Of a stretch of DNA of 64,000 nt, positions 25,663 to 34,870 are shown one piece after another (the stretch's first letter is position 1; every line of letters starts with the position of its first letter). A model generated the notes under the pieces. It did not search any database. It saw nothing but the letters and a program-made list of their open reading frames with translations, and had not been told where the DNA came from. Source of the DNA: Thalassospira sp. (lineage in GTDB: Bacteria; Pseudomonadota; Alphaproteobacteria; Rhodospirillales; Thalassospiraceae); the NCBI RefSeq assembly GCF_030690045.1, contig NZ_JAUYHK010000002.1, positions 62,001-126,000 on the forward strand, written 5' to 3'. The position numbers and the translations under genes are program-made.

Positions 25663-26745
25663 ATGATTCAGACCGCGCTGCATTTGGTGGATAAGGATAC
25701 AATGGATAAGCAGAAGGCACTGGAAGCCGCCCTTGGGCAGATTGAACGCGCATTTGGCAAGGGCTCGGTGATGAAGCTCGGCCAGCGTGAAGTTGCCGTC
25801 GAGGCGGCATCGGTTTCAACCGGATCGCTGGGGCTTGATATTGCCCTTGGCATTGGCGGTTTGCCACGCGGACGTATCGTTGAGATTTACGGGCCGGAAA
25901 GTTCGGGTAAAACCACGTTGGCGCTGCACACGATTGCCGAGGCCCAAAAGGCCGGTGGCACCTGCGCCTTTGTCGATGCCGAACATGCGCTGGACCCCGG
26001 TTATGCCCGCAAACTGGGTGTGAATATCGACGAATTGCTGATTTCGCAGCCCGATGCCGGTGAGCAGGCCCTTGAAATTGCCGATACCTTGGTGCGGTCC
26101 GGCGCGATTGATATTCTGGTTGTCGATTCGGTGGCCGCCCTTGTGCCGCGGGCCGAACTTGAAGGCGAAATGGGCGATACCCATGTCGGTCTTCAGGCCC
26201 GCCTGATGAGCCAGGCGTTGCGCAAACTGACCAGTTCGGTGGCGCGGTCCAATTGCATGGTGATTTTCATCAACCAGATCCGCATGAAAATCGGCGTGAT
26301 GTTTGGCAACCCGGAAACCACCAGCGGCGGCAACGCCCTGAAATTTTATGCGTCGGTCCGTCTGGACATCCGCCGCATCGGCCAGATCAAGGATCGTGAC
26401 GAGGTTGTCGGCAACCAGACGCGGGTCAAGGTTGTCAAAAACAAAATGGCCCCGCCGTTCAAGCAGGTTGAATTCGACATCATGTATGGCGAAGGCGTCT
26501 CCAAGATGGGTGAAATCCTTGATCTTGGCGTCAAGGCCGGGATTGTTGAAAAATCCGGTTCGTGGTTTTCCTATAATTCCACCCGCATTGGTCAGGGCCG
26601 TGAAAATGCCAAGACCTTTTTGCGCGAAAATGTTGAAATGACCGCCGAAATTGAACGTGCCATTCGCGAAAGTGCCGGTCTGATCGCGGAAAAAATGACC
26701 CATAATGGTGAAGACGGCGAACTGGAAGTCAGTAACGACGACTGA
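25663..26745 (+). CDS. recA: Recombinase RecA
   Basis: A 360-residue RecA with [20 protein letters not shown], Walker [10 protein letters not shown] (about residues 80-88), Walker [11 protein letters not shown], and the L2-region [15 protein letters not shown]. It forms filaments on single-stranded DNA for recombination and for LexA cleavage. The ATG at 25663 gives the usual alphaproteobacterial N-terminus ([10 protein letters not shown]). Preceded by a LexA box and followed by a terminator, so it is a single-gene unit. Confidence 0.98.
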   Translation: MIQTALHLVDKDTMDKQKALEAALGQIERAFGKGSVMKLGQREVAVEAASVSTGSLGLDIALGIGGLPRGRIVEIYGPESSGKTTLALHTIAEAQKAGGTCAFVDAEHALDPGYARKLGVNIDELLISQPDAGEQALEIADTLVRSGAIDILVVDSVAALVPRAELEGEMGDTHVGLQARLMSQALRKLTSSVARSNCMVIFINQIRMKIGVMFGNPETTSGGNALKFYASVRLDIRRIGQIKDRDEVVGNQTRVKVVKNKMAPPFKQVEFDIMYGEGVSKMGEILDLGVKAGIVEKSGSWFSYNSTRIGQGRENAKTFLRENVEMTAEIERAIRESAGLIAEKMTHNGEDGELEVSNDD

Positions 26746-26775
26746 GCGTTGCAACGGTTTCAGCCAAAATTTCAG

Positions 26776-26805
26776 CGGGCACCTTCGGGTGCCCGTTTTT
26801 GTTTT
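26776..26805 (+). terminator. Rho-independent terminator after recA
   Basis: Perfect 8-bp stem CGGGCACC/GGTGCCCG with a TTCG tetraloop, followed by TTTTTGTTTT. Confidence 0.95.
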
Positions 26806-26969
26806 GCCTTCAAATAAACTTTATTGCAGTGCAGGCTCTTCATCAACGGTTTGCGCGCCAAAGAGGCGGGCCGGATTTTCCCTTTCCGTACTTTTTGGAA
26901 CAAAAACAAAGCCCGCGCGTTTAAATCGTGGAGCTATCATCAACATGTCTGGAAAGACTGGAGACTAAC

Positions 26970-27110
26970 ATGTCGAAATTTTTTAAACGCTTTCTGGCTT
27001 TTGCAATGATCGCAGGTTTCGGAGCAGGTCTTGCTGCCTGTGAAACCGGTGCGGGTTTTGGGCGCGATGTAGAAAAACTGGGCGAAGGTATTCAGAATAC
27101 GGCCGAATAA
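26970..27110 (+). CDS. Entericidin-family lipoprotein, copy 1
   Basis: A 46-residue lipoprotein: basic N-terminus, hydrophobic signal, lipobox LAAC with the lipidated Cys at residue 24, then ETGAGFGRDVEKLGEGIQNTA, which is the entericidin pattern. Entericidins are small cell-envelope lipoproteins first described as a toxin/antidote pair controlling cell lysis in stationary phase. The start was placed at the ATG with GGAG upstream, giving a correct signal peptide. It is paired with a second copy 570 bp on. Confidence 0.85.
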   Translation: MSKFFKRFLAFAMIAGFGAGLAACETGAGFGRDVEKLGEGIQNTAE

Positions 27111-27208
27111 AACCTGATTACACACGATCACACTGGTTTGTGGGGACAGACCTTTTGAAAACAGGCAGCCTTTGACGGCTGCATGACACAAACACAGGAG
27201 TGTTATCG

Positions 27209-27385
27209 ATGTTAGGTTGGGCAATATTTTGTCTGGTTTTGGCCCTTGTTGCCGCCGTATTGGGTTTTGGCGGATTGGCCGGGACCTTTGTCGGGATTGC
27301 CAAAATCCTGTTCTTTGTTTTTATCGTGCTGTTTTTGGTTTCGTTGCTGATCAATGCCCTGCGTGGTCGCAGCCCACCAATCTGA
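27209..27385 (+). CDS. DUF1328 small membrane protein
   Basis: A 58-residue protein with two membrane helices, [20 protein letters not shown] and [16 protein letters not shown]. This is the DUF1328 (YtjA-like) family, seen widely in proteobacteria, commonly near entericidin-like and stress-related genes, with unknown function. AGGAG lies 9 bases before the chosen ATG. A strong bidirectional terminator follows, so it belongs to the first entericidin unit or its own. Confidence 0.85.
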   Translation: MLGWAIFCLVLALVAAVLGFGGLAGTFVGIAKILFFVFIVLFLVSLLINALRGRSPPI

Positions 27386-27404
27386 CAGACAACAGACCGA
27401 TCCC

Positions 27405-27436
27405 AAAAACGGGCGTGCCATGGTGCGCCCGTTTTT
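27405..27436. terminator. Bidirectional rho-independent terminator after DUF1328 gene
   Basis: Perfect 11-bp stem AAAAACGGGCG/CGCCCGTTTTT with a 10-base loop; the A and T runs make it work on either strand. Confidence 0.9.
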
Positions 27437-27543
27437 GCATGTGCAGAAAGGCAGTTGCCATGTGCCTCATCCCCCGACAAAATAGGGGATGAGGGCCAAG
27501 AGGCCAGCAAGATCAACATGTCGCAGAAGGCAGAGAAAAAACG

Positions 27544-27684
27544 ATGTCAGCCATCTTGAAACGTATTCTGGTTCTGGCCCTGATCGCCGGTCTTGGGGCC
27601 GCACTGGCGGCCTGCGAAACCGCGCAGGGTTTCGGGCGTGATGTTGAAAAACTGGGCGAGAAAATTCAGGGGGCGGCAGACTAA
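27544..27684 (+). CDS. Entericidin-family lipoprotein, copy 2
   Basis: A 46-residue lipoprotein of the same length as copy 1 and about 65-70 percent identical by eye: lipobox LAAC, then ETAQGFGRDVEKLGEKIQGAA. The duplication extends upstream: ATCAACATGTC occurs 31-32 bases before both start codons. It is too short for most gene callers. A toxin/antidote pair would be expected to have one shorter member, but here both are equal, so the relation may be redundancy instead. Confidence 0.82.
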   Translation: MSAILKRILVLALIAGLGAALAACETAQGFGRDVEKLGEKIQGAAD

Positions 27685-27713
27685 TTTCCCCCTACCTGCG
27701 AAAGGAAACAAAT

Positions 27714-28226
27714 TTGCCAACGGCAGACTTTGCAAGGGAGCTACAAACTCCAAGGTTGCTTCTCTCTCCACCCGTGCGTGCTGATATACCAGATTTGTAT
27801 ACCTTTCTGGGCGATCCTGATGCCATGCAGTTTACCCATCATGATCCAAATTTCATCGCCTGCCGCAAGCGGGTGATGGTCCATGAATGGTTTCGTCGCA
27901 GGGACGGTTTTGCTCCATGGGTCGTGCGTGAACGTAAGAATGGTCGGATCGTTGGCTGGGGCGGGCTTTATACTGACCCTTTCGATCCCGGCTGGGGGCC
28001 GGAGCTTGGTTATTTCCTTAATCCTGATGTTCGGAAACGGGGACTGGGTGGCGAACTGGCTGAAACCGCCCTAAATATTGCGATCATGCTGCCGAACCTT
28101 CAGGTGCTTGGTGCCTTTGCCCATCCCGATAATCAACCTTCGCGCAAGCTTTTGACAAGGCTTGGCTTTTCCGAAGTCGGATTTATTGCAAAGATGAACC
28201 GGGTGCATTTTCAACGCCCGGTATGA
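27714..28226 (+). CDS. GNAT-family (RimJ/RimL-type) N-acetyltransferase
   Basis: A 170-residue GNAT protein with TPRLLLSPPVRADIPDLYTF at the N-terminus and an acetyl-CoA-binding segment GYFLNPDVRKRGLGGELAET (R/QxxGxG/A loop as RKRGLG), followed by the conserved NQPSRKLLTRLGF typical of the RimJ/RimL/SpeG branch. The TTG start has AAAGGAAA eight bases upstream and keeps the complete fold. The acceptor is unknown. Confidence 0.85.
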   Translation: MPTADFARELQTPRLLLSPPVRADIPDLYTFLGDPDAMQFTHHDPNFIACRKRVMVHEWFRRRDGFAPWVVRERKNGRIVGWGGLYTDPFDPGWGPELGYFLNPDVRKRGLGGELAETALNIAIMLPNLQVLGAFAHPDNQPSRKLLTRLGFSEVGFIAKMNRVHFQRPV

Positions 28227-28311
28227 TCGCCATAATCGACCTGGGGGCCTAGGCAGTGGCCGGTCAGCATACTTAATTCTACATCAAGTCGCCTGTAACC
28301 CCTTACCTGAC

Positions 28312-28340
28312 TGGACATGCCAGGACCTAGCCGCTAAATA
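28312..28340 (+). promoter_or_regulatory. Candidate promoter of alaS
   Basis: TGGACA-N17-TAAATA, giving a leader of about 55 bases. Good match to the housekeeping consensus with optimal spacing. Confidence 0.55.
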
Positions 28341-28400
28341 GGGCAGTCGCATCCGGCAGGGCCGGGTGTCCCTGTTCCGCGTTTTCCGGGTTGGAGAGAG

Positions 28401-31061
28401 ATGCAGACTGTTAACGATATCCGCACCACGTTTCTGGAATATTTCCGCAAGAACGGTCACGAGGTTGTATCCTCCAGCCCGCTGGTGCCGCGCAATGATC
28501 CGACTCTGATGTTTACCAATGCCGGGATGGTTCAGTTCAAGAACGTCTTTACCGGGCAGGAACACCGCGATTATTCCCGCGCCACCACCTCGCAGAAATG
28601 CGTGCGCGCCGGGGGCAAGCATAACGACCTTGAAAATGTCGGCCATACCGCCCGCCATCACACCTTTTTCGAGATGCTTGGCAATTTTTCGTTTGGCGAT
28701 TATTTCAAGGAAAACGCCATCGAATATGCATGGAACCTGATCACCAAAGAATACGGTCTTCCGGCTGATAAACTGTTGGTCACGGTTTATCACACCGATG
28801 ACGAGGCGCATGGCCTGTGGAAAAGGATTGCCGGTCTGTCCGATGATCGCATCATCCGCATTCCGACCTCGGACAATTTCTGGTCGATGGGCGATACCGG
28901 CCCGTGCGGCCCCTGTTCGGAAATCTTTTTTGATCACGGCGATAAAATCTGGGGCGGCCCTCCCGGCAGTGCCGAGGAAGACGGCGACCGTTTCATCGAA
29001 ATCTGGAATCTGGTCTTCATGCAATATGAACAGATGGCCAGTGGCGAACGGGTGAATCTGCCCAAGCCGTCGATTGATACCGGCATGGGTCTGGAACGCA
29101 TTGCGGCGGTCTTGCAGGGCAAGCACGACAATTACGATATTGATCTGATGCGTGCCCTGATCGAGGCATCGGCCAATGCCACCAATACCGATCCCGACGG
29201 GCCGCATAATGTGTCGCACCGCGTGGTGGCCGATCATTTGCGTTCCACCAGTTTCCTGATTGCGGACGGCGTGTTGCCGTCCAATGCCGGTCGCGGCAAT
29301 GTTCTGCGCCGCATCATGCGCCGTGCCATGCGGCACCTGCACATGATCGGCACCCATGATCCGGTGATGTATAAACTGGTTCCGGCGTTGGTCAGCAAGA
29401 TGGGCGGGGCCTTCCCGGAACTCAATCGCGCCCAGGCCTTGATCGAGGAAACCCTGAAACTCGAAGAACAGGGTTTCAAGACCATGCTGGACCGTGGCCT
29501 TAAAATGCTGGATGACGCCACCGGTGATATGGGCGAGGGGGCTGTTCTGCCCGGCGATGTTGCCTTCAAGCTGTATGACACCTATGGCTTTCCGCTGGAT
29601 CTGACCGCCGATGCGCTTAAACCGCGCAAGATCGGCATTGACGAAGACGGTTTTGCCGCCGCGATGAACGAACAAAAGGCCAAGGCGCGCGCCGCATGGT
29701 CGGGATCGGGCGATACGGCGACCGAAGAAGTCTGGTTCGATATTCAGGACCGCGTCGGGGCCACCGAATTTCTGGGCTATGAAACCGAAACCGCCGAAGG
29801 CGTGATTGCCGCGATCATTGCCGATGGCAAGGAAGTGGACGGGGTGAGTGCGGGGGATGCGCAGATTGCCATCATCGCCAACCAGACCACGTTTTTTGGG
29901 GAATCCGGTGGCCAGATGGGCGATGCCGGGATCATCAAAACCGAAAAGGGTGCGGTGATCAAAATCACCGATACCCAGAAAAAACTGGGCAGTCTGCATG
30001 TGCATCTTGGCATGGTTGTTGAAGGATCAATCAAGCCGGGCGATGCGGCGGAATTTCGCGTCGATCATGCCCGCCGGTCGGCCTTGCGGGCCAACCATTC
30101 GGCGACGCATCTTTTGCATGCGGTGATGCGCAAACATCTGGGCGGCCATGTCACCCAGAAAGGGTCGCTGGTTGCCCCGGATCGCCTGCGTTTTGACGTG
30201 TCGCACCCCAAACCGGTCAGTGCCGACGAAATGGCGGTGATCGAGGCCGATGTCAATCGCCTGATCCGTGAAAACAGCGCGGTGACCACCCGCCTGATGA
30301 CCCCGGACGAAGCCATTGAAATCGGCGCGATGGCGCTGTTTGGTGAAAAATACGGCGATGAAGTCCGCGTTGTGTCGATGGGCCTGCCCGAAGACCGCGA
30401 ATATGCCTATTCGCTGGAACTGTGCGGCGGAACGCATGTTCAGCGCACCGGCGATATCGGCATGTTCAAAATCGTGTCCGAAGGCGCGGTGTCGTCGGGT
30501 GTGCGCCGGATCGAAGCCCTGTCGGGGGCCGATGCCGCCGCCTATGTCGCCAGCCGCGACCGTCTGTTACAGGGTCTGGCCGCCGATCTGAAATCGGCAC
30601 CCGATGATGTGCCCGACCGGGTGCGCGCCCTTCAGGATGAGCGGCGCCGTCTGGAACGCGAAATTTCCGATCTGCGCAAGAAACTCGCCACTGCGGCCAG
30701 CGGCGGCGGGGCAGGCGGAGCCGATGCCTTTGCCGAGGTTAACGGTGTCAAACTTGCGCTTCGGGTGTTTGAAGACATCCCGGCCAAAGACCTTAAAGGC
30801 ATGGTCGATGAATTGCGCGGCCAGATGGGATCGGGTATTGCCGCCCTGATTTCGGTTGAAGGCGGCAAGGCTTCCATCGTGGTCGGCCTGACCGATGATC
30901 TGACCGAAAAATACAATGCGGTCGATATGGTGCGGATCGGGGTTGAAAAACTGGGCGGCAAGGGCGGCGGTGGCCGCCCCGATATGGCGCAGGGCGGTGG
31001 CCCGGATGCCGGTGCCGCCGATGCGGCGCTCAAGGCCATCGAGGCTTCGATTGCGGGCTGA
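28401..31061 (+). CDS. alaS: Alanyl-tRNA synthetase
   Basis: An 886-residue class II synthetase of normal length. It has the catalytic core ([17 protein letters not shown], residues about 35-51), the tRNA-recognition middle, the editing domain with the zinc ligands in [10 protein letters not shown] and [13 protein letters not shown], and the C-terminal oligomerisation/DHHA1 domain ending in a Gly-rich stretch ([16 protein letters not shown]). It charges tRNA-Ala and removes mischarged Ser or Gly. The recA-alaS neighbourhood is typical of alphaproteobacteria. Confidence 0.98.
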   Translation: MQTVNDIRTTFLEYFRKNGHEVVSSSPLVPRNDPTLMFTNAGMVQFKNVFTGQEHRDYSRATTSQKCVRAGGKHNDLENVGHTARHHTFFEMLGNFSFGDYFKENAIEYAWNLITKEYGLPADKLLVTVYHTDDEAHGLWKRIAGLSDDRIIRIPTSDNFWSMGDTGPCGPCSEIFFDHGDKIWGGPPGSAEEDGDRFIEIWNLVFMQYEQMASGERVNLPKPSIDTGMGLERIAAVLQGKHDNYDIDLMRALIEASANATNTDPDGPHNVSHRVVADHLRSTSFLIADGVLPSNAGRGNVLRRIMRRAMRHLHMIGTHDPVMYKLVPALVSKMGGAFPELNRAQALIEETLKLEEQGFKTMLDRGLKMLDDATGDMGEGAVLPGDVAFKLYDTYGFPLDLTADALKPRKIGIDEDGFAAAMNEQKAKARAAWSGSGDTATEEVWFDIQDRVGATEFLGYETETAEGVIAAIIADGKEVDGVSAGDAQIAIIANQTTFFGESGGQMGDAGIIKTEKGAVIKITDTQKKLGSLHVHLGMVVEGSIKPGDAAEFRVDHARRSALRANHSATHLLHAVMRKHLGGHVTQKGSLVAPDRLRFDVSHPKPVSADEMAVIEADVNRLIRENSAVTTRLMTPDEAIEIGAMALFGEKYGDEVRVVSMGLPEDREYAYSLELCGGTHVQRTGDIGMFKIVSEGAVSSGVRRIEALSGADAAAYVASRDRLLQGLAADLKSAPDDVPDRVRALQDERRRLEREISDLRKKLATAASGGGAGGADAFAEVNGVKLALRVFEDIPAKDLKGMVDELRGQMGSGIAALISVEGGKASIVVGLTDDLTEKYNAVDMVRIGVEKLGGKGGGGRPDMAQGGGPDAGAADAALKAIEASIAG

Positions 31062-31087
31062 TACGCGGCCCATATAACCGGAATATC

Positions 31088-31115
31088 AAAGGGGACCGCC
31101 AGTTGGTCCCCTTTT
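31088..31115. terminator. Bidirectional terminator between alaS and EamA gene
   Basis: AAAGGGGACC/GGTCCCCTTT stem with a 7-base loop and T run, between two convergent genes; it can serve both. Confidence 0.88.
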
Positions 31116-31125
31116 CTGTTACCGT

Positions 31126-32016
31126 TTATTTCAGGGCAAGGGTATCCCCCCGCCATAATTTCCACCCCAGATTCATCCCGGCGGCGGCAAACAGGATGGC
31201 GGCACCGCCCACAATCTGGGTCGGCTGGAGACGTTGGTCAAAGGCGATGAAGTCAACCAGAATGGCAACCAGCGGATAGATGAAAGTCAGCGATCCTTGC
31301 AAATGGGTCGGCAATTTTTGAATTGCGCCATACATCAGAACATACATGATTCCGGTATGAATAACCCCAATAGCAACCAGCGCACCCCAGCTTGAGGCGT
31401 TGGCAGGCAGGGTGGCGAGATTGGCGAACGGGGCCAGCATCAGGATGCCGACGCAGACCTGAACAAGGGCGATTATCGGGGCCGGGGTGCCGGTCAGTTT
31501 CTTGGTGATGAGGGCGGCAACCGCCCAGAAAAACGCCGCCGCCAGTGCCATGGCAATCCCGGCAAAGTAATCCGTGCCCGCCATGCCGCCATCGGGTTTT
31601 CCCTGCACGATCAAAATCATGCCGGTAAAGGCAATCGCCAGCCAGCCGAGTTTTGTTACTGTCAGGCGTTCGGCCAGAAACAGTGCCCCAAACCCGACCA
31701 GAATGAAGGGCTGGGTATTGTAAATCACGGTGGCGACCGAGATTGAAGCCAGCTTGTACGCCTGAAACAGCAACAGCCAGTTCACAACAATTGCCATCCC
31801 GCCAAGGGCGGCAAGCCCAATAAGGCGCAAGGTGATTGCCCCGCGCAGCAATCGGGTTGCCGCACACAGAATCAAAAGTGTTGCCGCGCCAAAAACGCAC
31901 CGCCAGAACACCACATCCATCACCGGTTGCCCGGAAACGATGACAAACCAGCCAATGGTGCCCAAAATCGTCATGGCAGCAGTCATTTCGACCGTGCCGC
32001 GTAGTGTGTTGTCCAT
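31126..32016 (-). CDS. EamA/DMT-family transporter
   Basis: A 296-residue ten-helix protein in two EamA repeats; the first carries VYNTQPFILVGFGALFLAER (about 85-105) and the second the matching FIYPLVAILVDF. The start at 32016 is fixed by CGGAGG seven bases upstream; a longer ATG at 32079 would add a polar stretch. It is divergent from an Lrp/AsnC regulator, the usual pairing in which the regulator controls an amino-acid or related exporter. Confidence 0.86.
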   Translation of the reverse strand: MDNTLRGTVEMTAAMTILGTIGWFVIVSGQPVMDVVFWRCVFGAATLLILCAATRLLRGAITLRLIGLAALGGMAIVVNWLLLFQAYKLASISVATVIYNTQPFILVGFGALFLAERLTVTKLGWLAIAFTGMILIVQGKPDGGMAGTDYFAGIAMALAAAFFWAVAALITKKLTGTPAPIIALVQVCVGILMLAPFANLATLPANASSWGALVAIGVIHTGIMYVLMYGAIQKLPTHLQGSLTFIYPLVAILVDFIAFDQRLQPTQIVGGAAILFAAAGMNLGWKLWRGDTLALK

Positions 32017-32153
32017 GGAATGCCTCCGATGGGTAAGCGGGATGTCCTCAGAATCGCTTTTTCCGGGATCATTTTCCATGCTTTGGCGAAGGCATATTAT
32101 GCGATATTGTTTATTAAATTAGGCTATTTTGAAAATTTGCGGAGATAATAAAA

Positions 32154-32597
32154 GTGATTGATGAAATTGACCAGCGGCTGGTTGAGGCTTTGCTTGCCGA
32201 TTCCCGTTTGTCGTTGAAGGAACTGGCGGCACGGGTAGGGCTTTCATCACCCAGCGTATCAGAACGGGTGCGCAGGCTTGAAGAGCGTGGCGTGATCAGG
32301 GGATTCACCATTGATATCGATCCGGCAACCCTCGGCTATCCCCTGCAAGCGATTGTTCGCATCCGGCCTTTGCCGGGCAAACTGCATATCGTTCAGAAAA
32401 TGATCGAGGACATGCCGGAATTTGGCGAATGCGACAAGGTAACCGGCGAGGATTGTTATATTGCCCGGCTTTATTTCCGTTCGATGTCGCAACTCGATGG
32501 GTTGCTGGACCAGATTGTTGACAAGGCCGAAACCAACACCTCGATTGTCAAATCCAAACCGATCCCGCGCCGTCCGCCGCCGTTGCGGGCGGTATAG
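32154..32597 (+). CDS. Lrp/AsnC-family transcriptional regulator
   Basis: A 147-residue protein with an N-terminal helix-turn-helix (IDQRLVEALLADSRLSLKEL ... VGLSSPSVSERVRRLEERG) and a C-terminal RAM/ACT-like domain that binds amino acids (about 65-140). GTG start. It is divergently oriented to the EamA exporter with a 137-bp shared upstream region, so it most likely senses an amino acid and activates that exporter. Confidence 0.9.
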   Translation: MIDEIDQRLVEALLADSRLSLKELAARVGLSSPSVSERVRRLEERGVIRGFTIDIDPATLGYPLQAIVRIRPLPGKLHIVQKMIEDMPEFGECDKVTGEDCYIARLYFRSMSQLDGLLDQIVDKAETNTSIVKSKPIPRRPPPLRAV

Positions 32598-32605
32598 GGC
32601 CGCAG

Positions 32606-32630
32606 AACTGTAAAGCAATGTTTTACAGTT
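32606..32630. terminator. 9-bp hairpin between convergent Lrp and LysR genes
   Basis: AACTGTAAA/TTTACAGTT perfect stem, 7-base loop, but no external T-tract. Position between convergent genes favours a weak bidirectional terminator. Confidence 0.45.
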
Positions 32631-32671
32631 CAATAGCTTGTCCTCTCGAAGATTTATAGTAAGGACGGATG

Positions 32672-33574
32672 TTATTCAGAGTGCTGCGTCACACGAATGT
32701 CGCGGAACAAAGCCGCGATTTGCGCGAACTCTGTCGCATGGGGCGAGCCGGGACGCCAGGCCAGAGCGACTTCACGGGGGCAGCAACCGGGCAATGGCAG
32801 CAGCGTGACCTCATGTCCTCGGGTGGCCCCGGCATCCACGGCCAGGTCCGGCAAAAGGGTGATGCCCAGCCCCTCTTCGACCATCGAAATCAGCGTCGGC
32901 AAGCTTGTCGCGGCAAAGCTGTCATCCACCCTGAGATCAGTTCCCGGAAACGCCGAAAGCGCGTGACGTTGCAAACAGTGACCACGTTCCAGCAACAGCA
33001 GCGGGGTTTGTGACAGATCGTCGGGGCTGGCGGCACCTTTTATGGCAAGGGGGTGGTTGTTGCTGACAGCAAGCTGATAACCGTCTTGAAACAGCGGCTG
33101 GACAATGGCATCGCCAAGTTCATAGGGCCGGGCGACAAGGATCAGATCAAGCCGCCCCGCTGTCAGACCCTCCACAAGGCTGTCGGTCAGTTCCTCGCGC
33201 AGGAAGATGCGCAAATCCGGCCACCGGCGTCGGATTTGCGGCAGGGCGTGGGGCAACAGGAACGGCCCCACTGTCGGGATTGCGCCAAGGCGAACCTCGC
33301 CCTGAAAGGCACCACTGCGCTGTCGTGCAACGGTTTCGATATCCTTGATCGAGGCCAGAACCTTGCGTGCACGGGCCGCGATTTCTGTGCCTGTTGGCGT
33401 CATCATCACGGAATGGCGCGTCCGTTCGGCAAGGACAACACCCAGCCGTCCCTCCAGTTCTTTCAGACCGGTAGACAGTGTTGACTGGGTCACATGACAA
33501 ATTTAGGCCGCACGCGAGAAATTCAGCGTATCGGCAAGTGCTGTCAGAAAGCGAAGCTGGCGAAGGCTGGGCAT
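32672..33574 (-). pseudogene. LysR-family (OxyR-like) regulator interrupted by an in-frame stop
   Basis: Reading from the ATG at 33574 gives MPSLRQLRFLTALADTL, then NFSRAA, a TAA stop as codon 24 (33505-33503), then ICHVTQSTLSTGLKELEGRL in the same frame and a full LysR effector domain to 32672. In intact relatives the stop position is usually Glu, Asp or similar, and GAA to TAA is one base change. The stop lies in the helix-turn-helix, so a restart at the GTG codon 28 would lack DNA-binding residues. It faces a peroxiredoxin operon, as oxyR often does. A sequencing error or very recent mutation is possible because the rest is undamaged. Confidence 0.85.
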
Positions 33575-33684
33575 GGGTTGTTATCTGTTTTTTGAATGAC
33601 GATTAGTCATATAATCAATTTCCCATATATTAGTAAATACTTTATTTCTGGTGCATCGCAAATATGAGCCAGAAAGGTTTCAAG

Positions 33685-34338
33685 ATGACCGATACAACCC
33701 CGACCGCAGCGGCGATTCTGCCGCGCCTGAACGAACCGGCCCCAGATTTTGATGCGCCCACCACCCATGGTCGCAAGACCCTTGGCGATTTTCGAGGGAA
33801 ATGGCTGGTTCTGTTTTCGCATCCTGCGGACTTTACCCCGGTCTGCACCACCGAATTCATCGGCTTTGCCAAACTGCAACCTGAATTCGCCGCGATCAAC
33901 ACCGCCTTGCTTGGCCTGTCGATCGACAGCACCCATTCGCACATCGCCTGGACGCGGAATATCAAGCAGAATTTCGGTACGGATATCGGCTTTCCGATTA
34001 TCGCTGACCTGAGCATGAAGGTTGCCCATGACTATGGCATGATCATGCCCGGTGCCTCGGATACGGCGGCGGTGCGTGCCACTTTTGTCATCGATCCGGA
34101 GGGCATTCTGCGGGCGATGCTTTATTATCCGATGAATGCCGGTCGTGCCGTGGCGGAAATCCACCGACTGGTTGTCGCATTGCAGACGGCCGATGCCAAT
34201 GGCTGCGCCATGCCCGAGGCCTGGGTACCCGGCAAGCCGGTTATTGTCCCGCCTCCGAAAACCCCGGAAGAAGCCGAAGCCCGGGCCGATCAGGGCTATG
34301 ACACGGTGGACTGGTATTTCTCGACACGGATGCTTTGA
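33685..34338 (+). CDS. Peroxiredoxin, Prx6/1-Cys type
   Basis: A 217-residue peroxiredoxin with the peroxidatic Cys C54 in HPADFTPVCTTEF and a long C-terminal extension (about 160-217), as in the Prx6/archaeal AhpC group. The only other cysteine is C174; the usual resolving-Cys pattern of the C-terminus is absent, so it is probably 1-Cys. It reduces peroxides. The ATG at 33685 follows GAAAGG; an ATG seven codons upstream is less well placed. It starts an apparent operon with a DUF442 protein and a persulfide-dioxygenase-like enzyme. Confidence 0.9.
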   Translation: MTDTTPTAAAILPRLNEPAPDFDAPTTHGRKTLGDFRGKWLVLFSHPADFTPVCTTEFIGFAKLQPEFAAINTALLGLSIDSTHSHIAWTRNIKQNFGTDIGFPIIADLSMKVAHDYGMIMPGASDTAAVRATFVIDPEGILRAMLYYPMNAGRAVAEIHRLVVALQTADANGCAMPEAWVPGKPVIVPPPKTPEEAEARADQGYDTVDWYFSTRML

Positions 34339-34400
34339 CCCCGTCAGCAGGGGTCTTGTGGCCCCTGCTGTTCTCCATCCCCTTGGGAAAAGATATTGGA

Positions 34401-34844
34401 ATGACACCGATCCAGATCACCGACAAACTGTTCATCACCGGCCAGATTTCAAGCGCGGATATCGCCGGGATCATTGCCCGGGGGTTTGTTGCCATCGTCA
34501 ATAATCGCCCCGACGACGAGGAACCCGGCCAGCCACAGCAGGCGGCGACCCGTGCGGCTGCGCAGGCCGCCGGGCTCGGCTATCTCTATCTTCCGGTGGC
34601 AGGGGCGACGCTGAACGCCGAAGCCGCCGGAACCTTCCGGGCCGCGCTCAGGGCTGCATCCGGCCCCGTCCTTGCCCATTGCCGTTCGGGTGCGCGGTCT
34701 TTCACGCTTTGGGCTATCGGCGAAATCCTTGCCGGAGAAATCACCCCCGAACAGCTTGTGGCGCTTGCCAATGAGCGGGGCTGCGACGCCTCGGATGTGC
34801 TGATCTGGCTTGCCGCGCATCACACGCCGTTCCGGTGCCCCTGA
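34401..34844 (+). CDS. DUF442 / TIGR01244-family sulfurtransferase-like protein
   Basis: A 147-residue protein with ITDKLFITGQISSADIAGI at the N-terminus and the Cys loop HCRSGARS (about residues 94-101), a C-x4-R arrangement like a rhodanese active site on a phosphatase-like fold. In the Blh proteins of rhizobia and Xylella this domain is fused to a persulfide dioxygenase domain; here the dioxygenase is the next gene, 26 bases on. It probably handles sulfane sulfur. Start placed at the ATG with GGAAAAGATATTGG upstream. Confidence 0.82.
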   Translation: MTPIQITDKLFITGQISSADIAGIIARGFVAIVNNRPDDEEPGQPQQAATRAAAQAAGLGYLYLPVAGATLNAEAAGTFRAALRAASGPVLAHCRSGARSFTLWAIGEILAGEITPEQLVALANERGCDASDVLIWLAAHHTPFRCP

Positions 34845-34870
34845 CAATTTCCTGCGAAAGGAAGACCCCC

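Noticed and set aside
28284-30005. 573-codon minus-strand open frame opposite alaS
   Set aside because: Antisense to a certain essential gene, no motif, no ribosome site; such frames arise from the codon bias of the sense strand.
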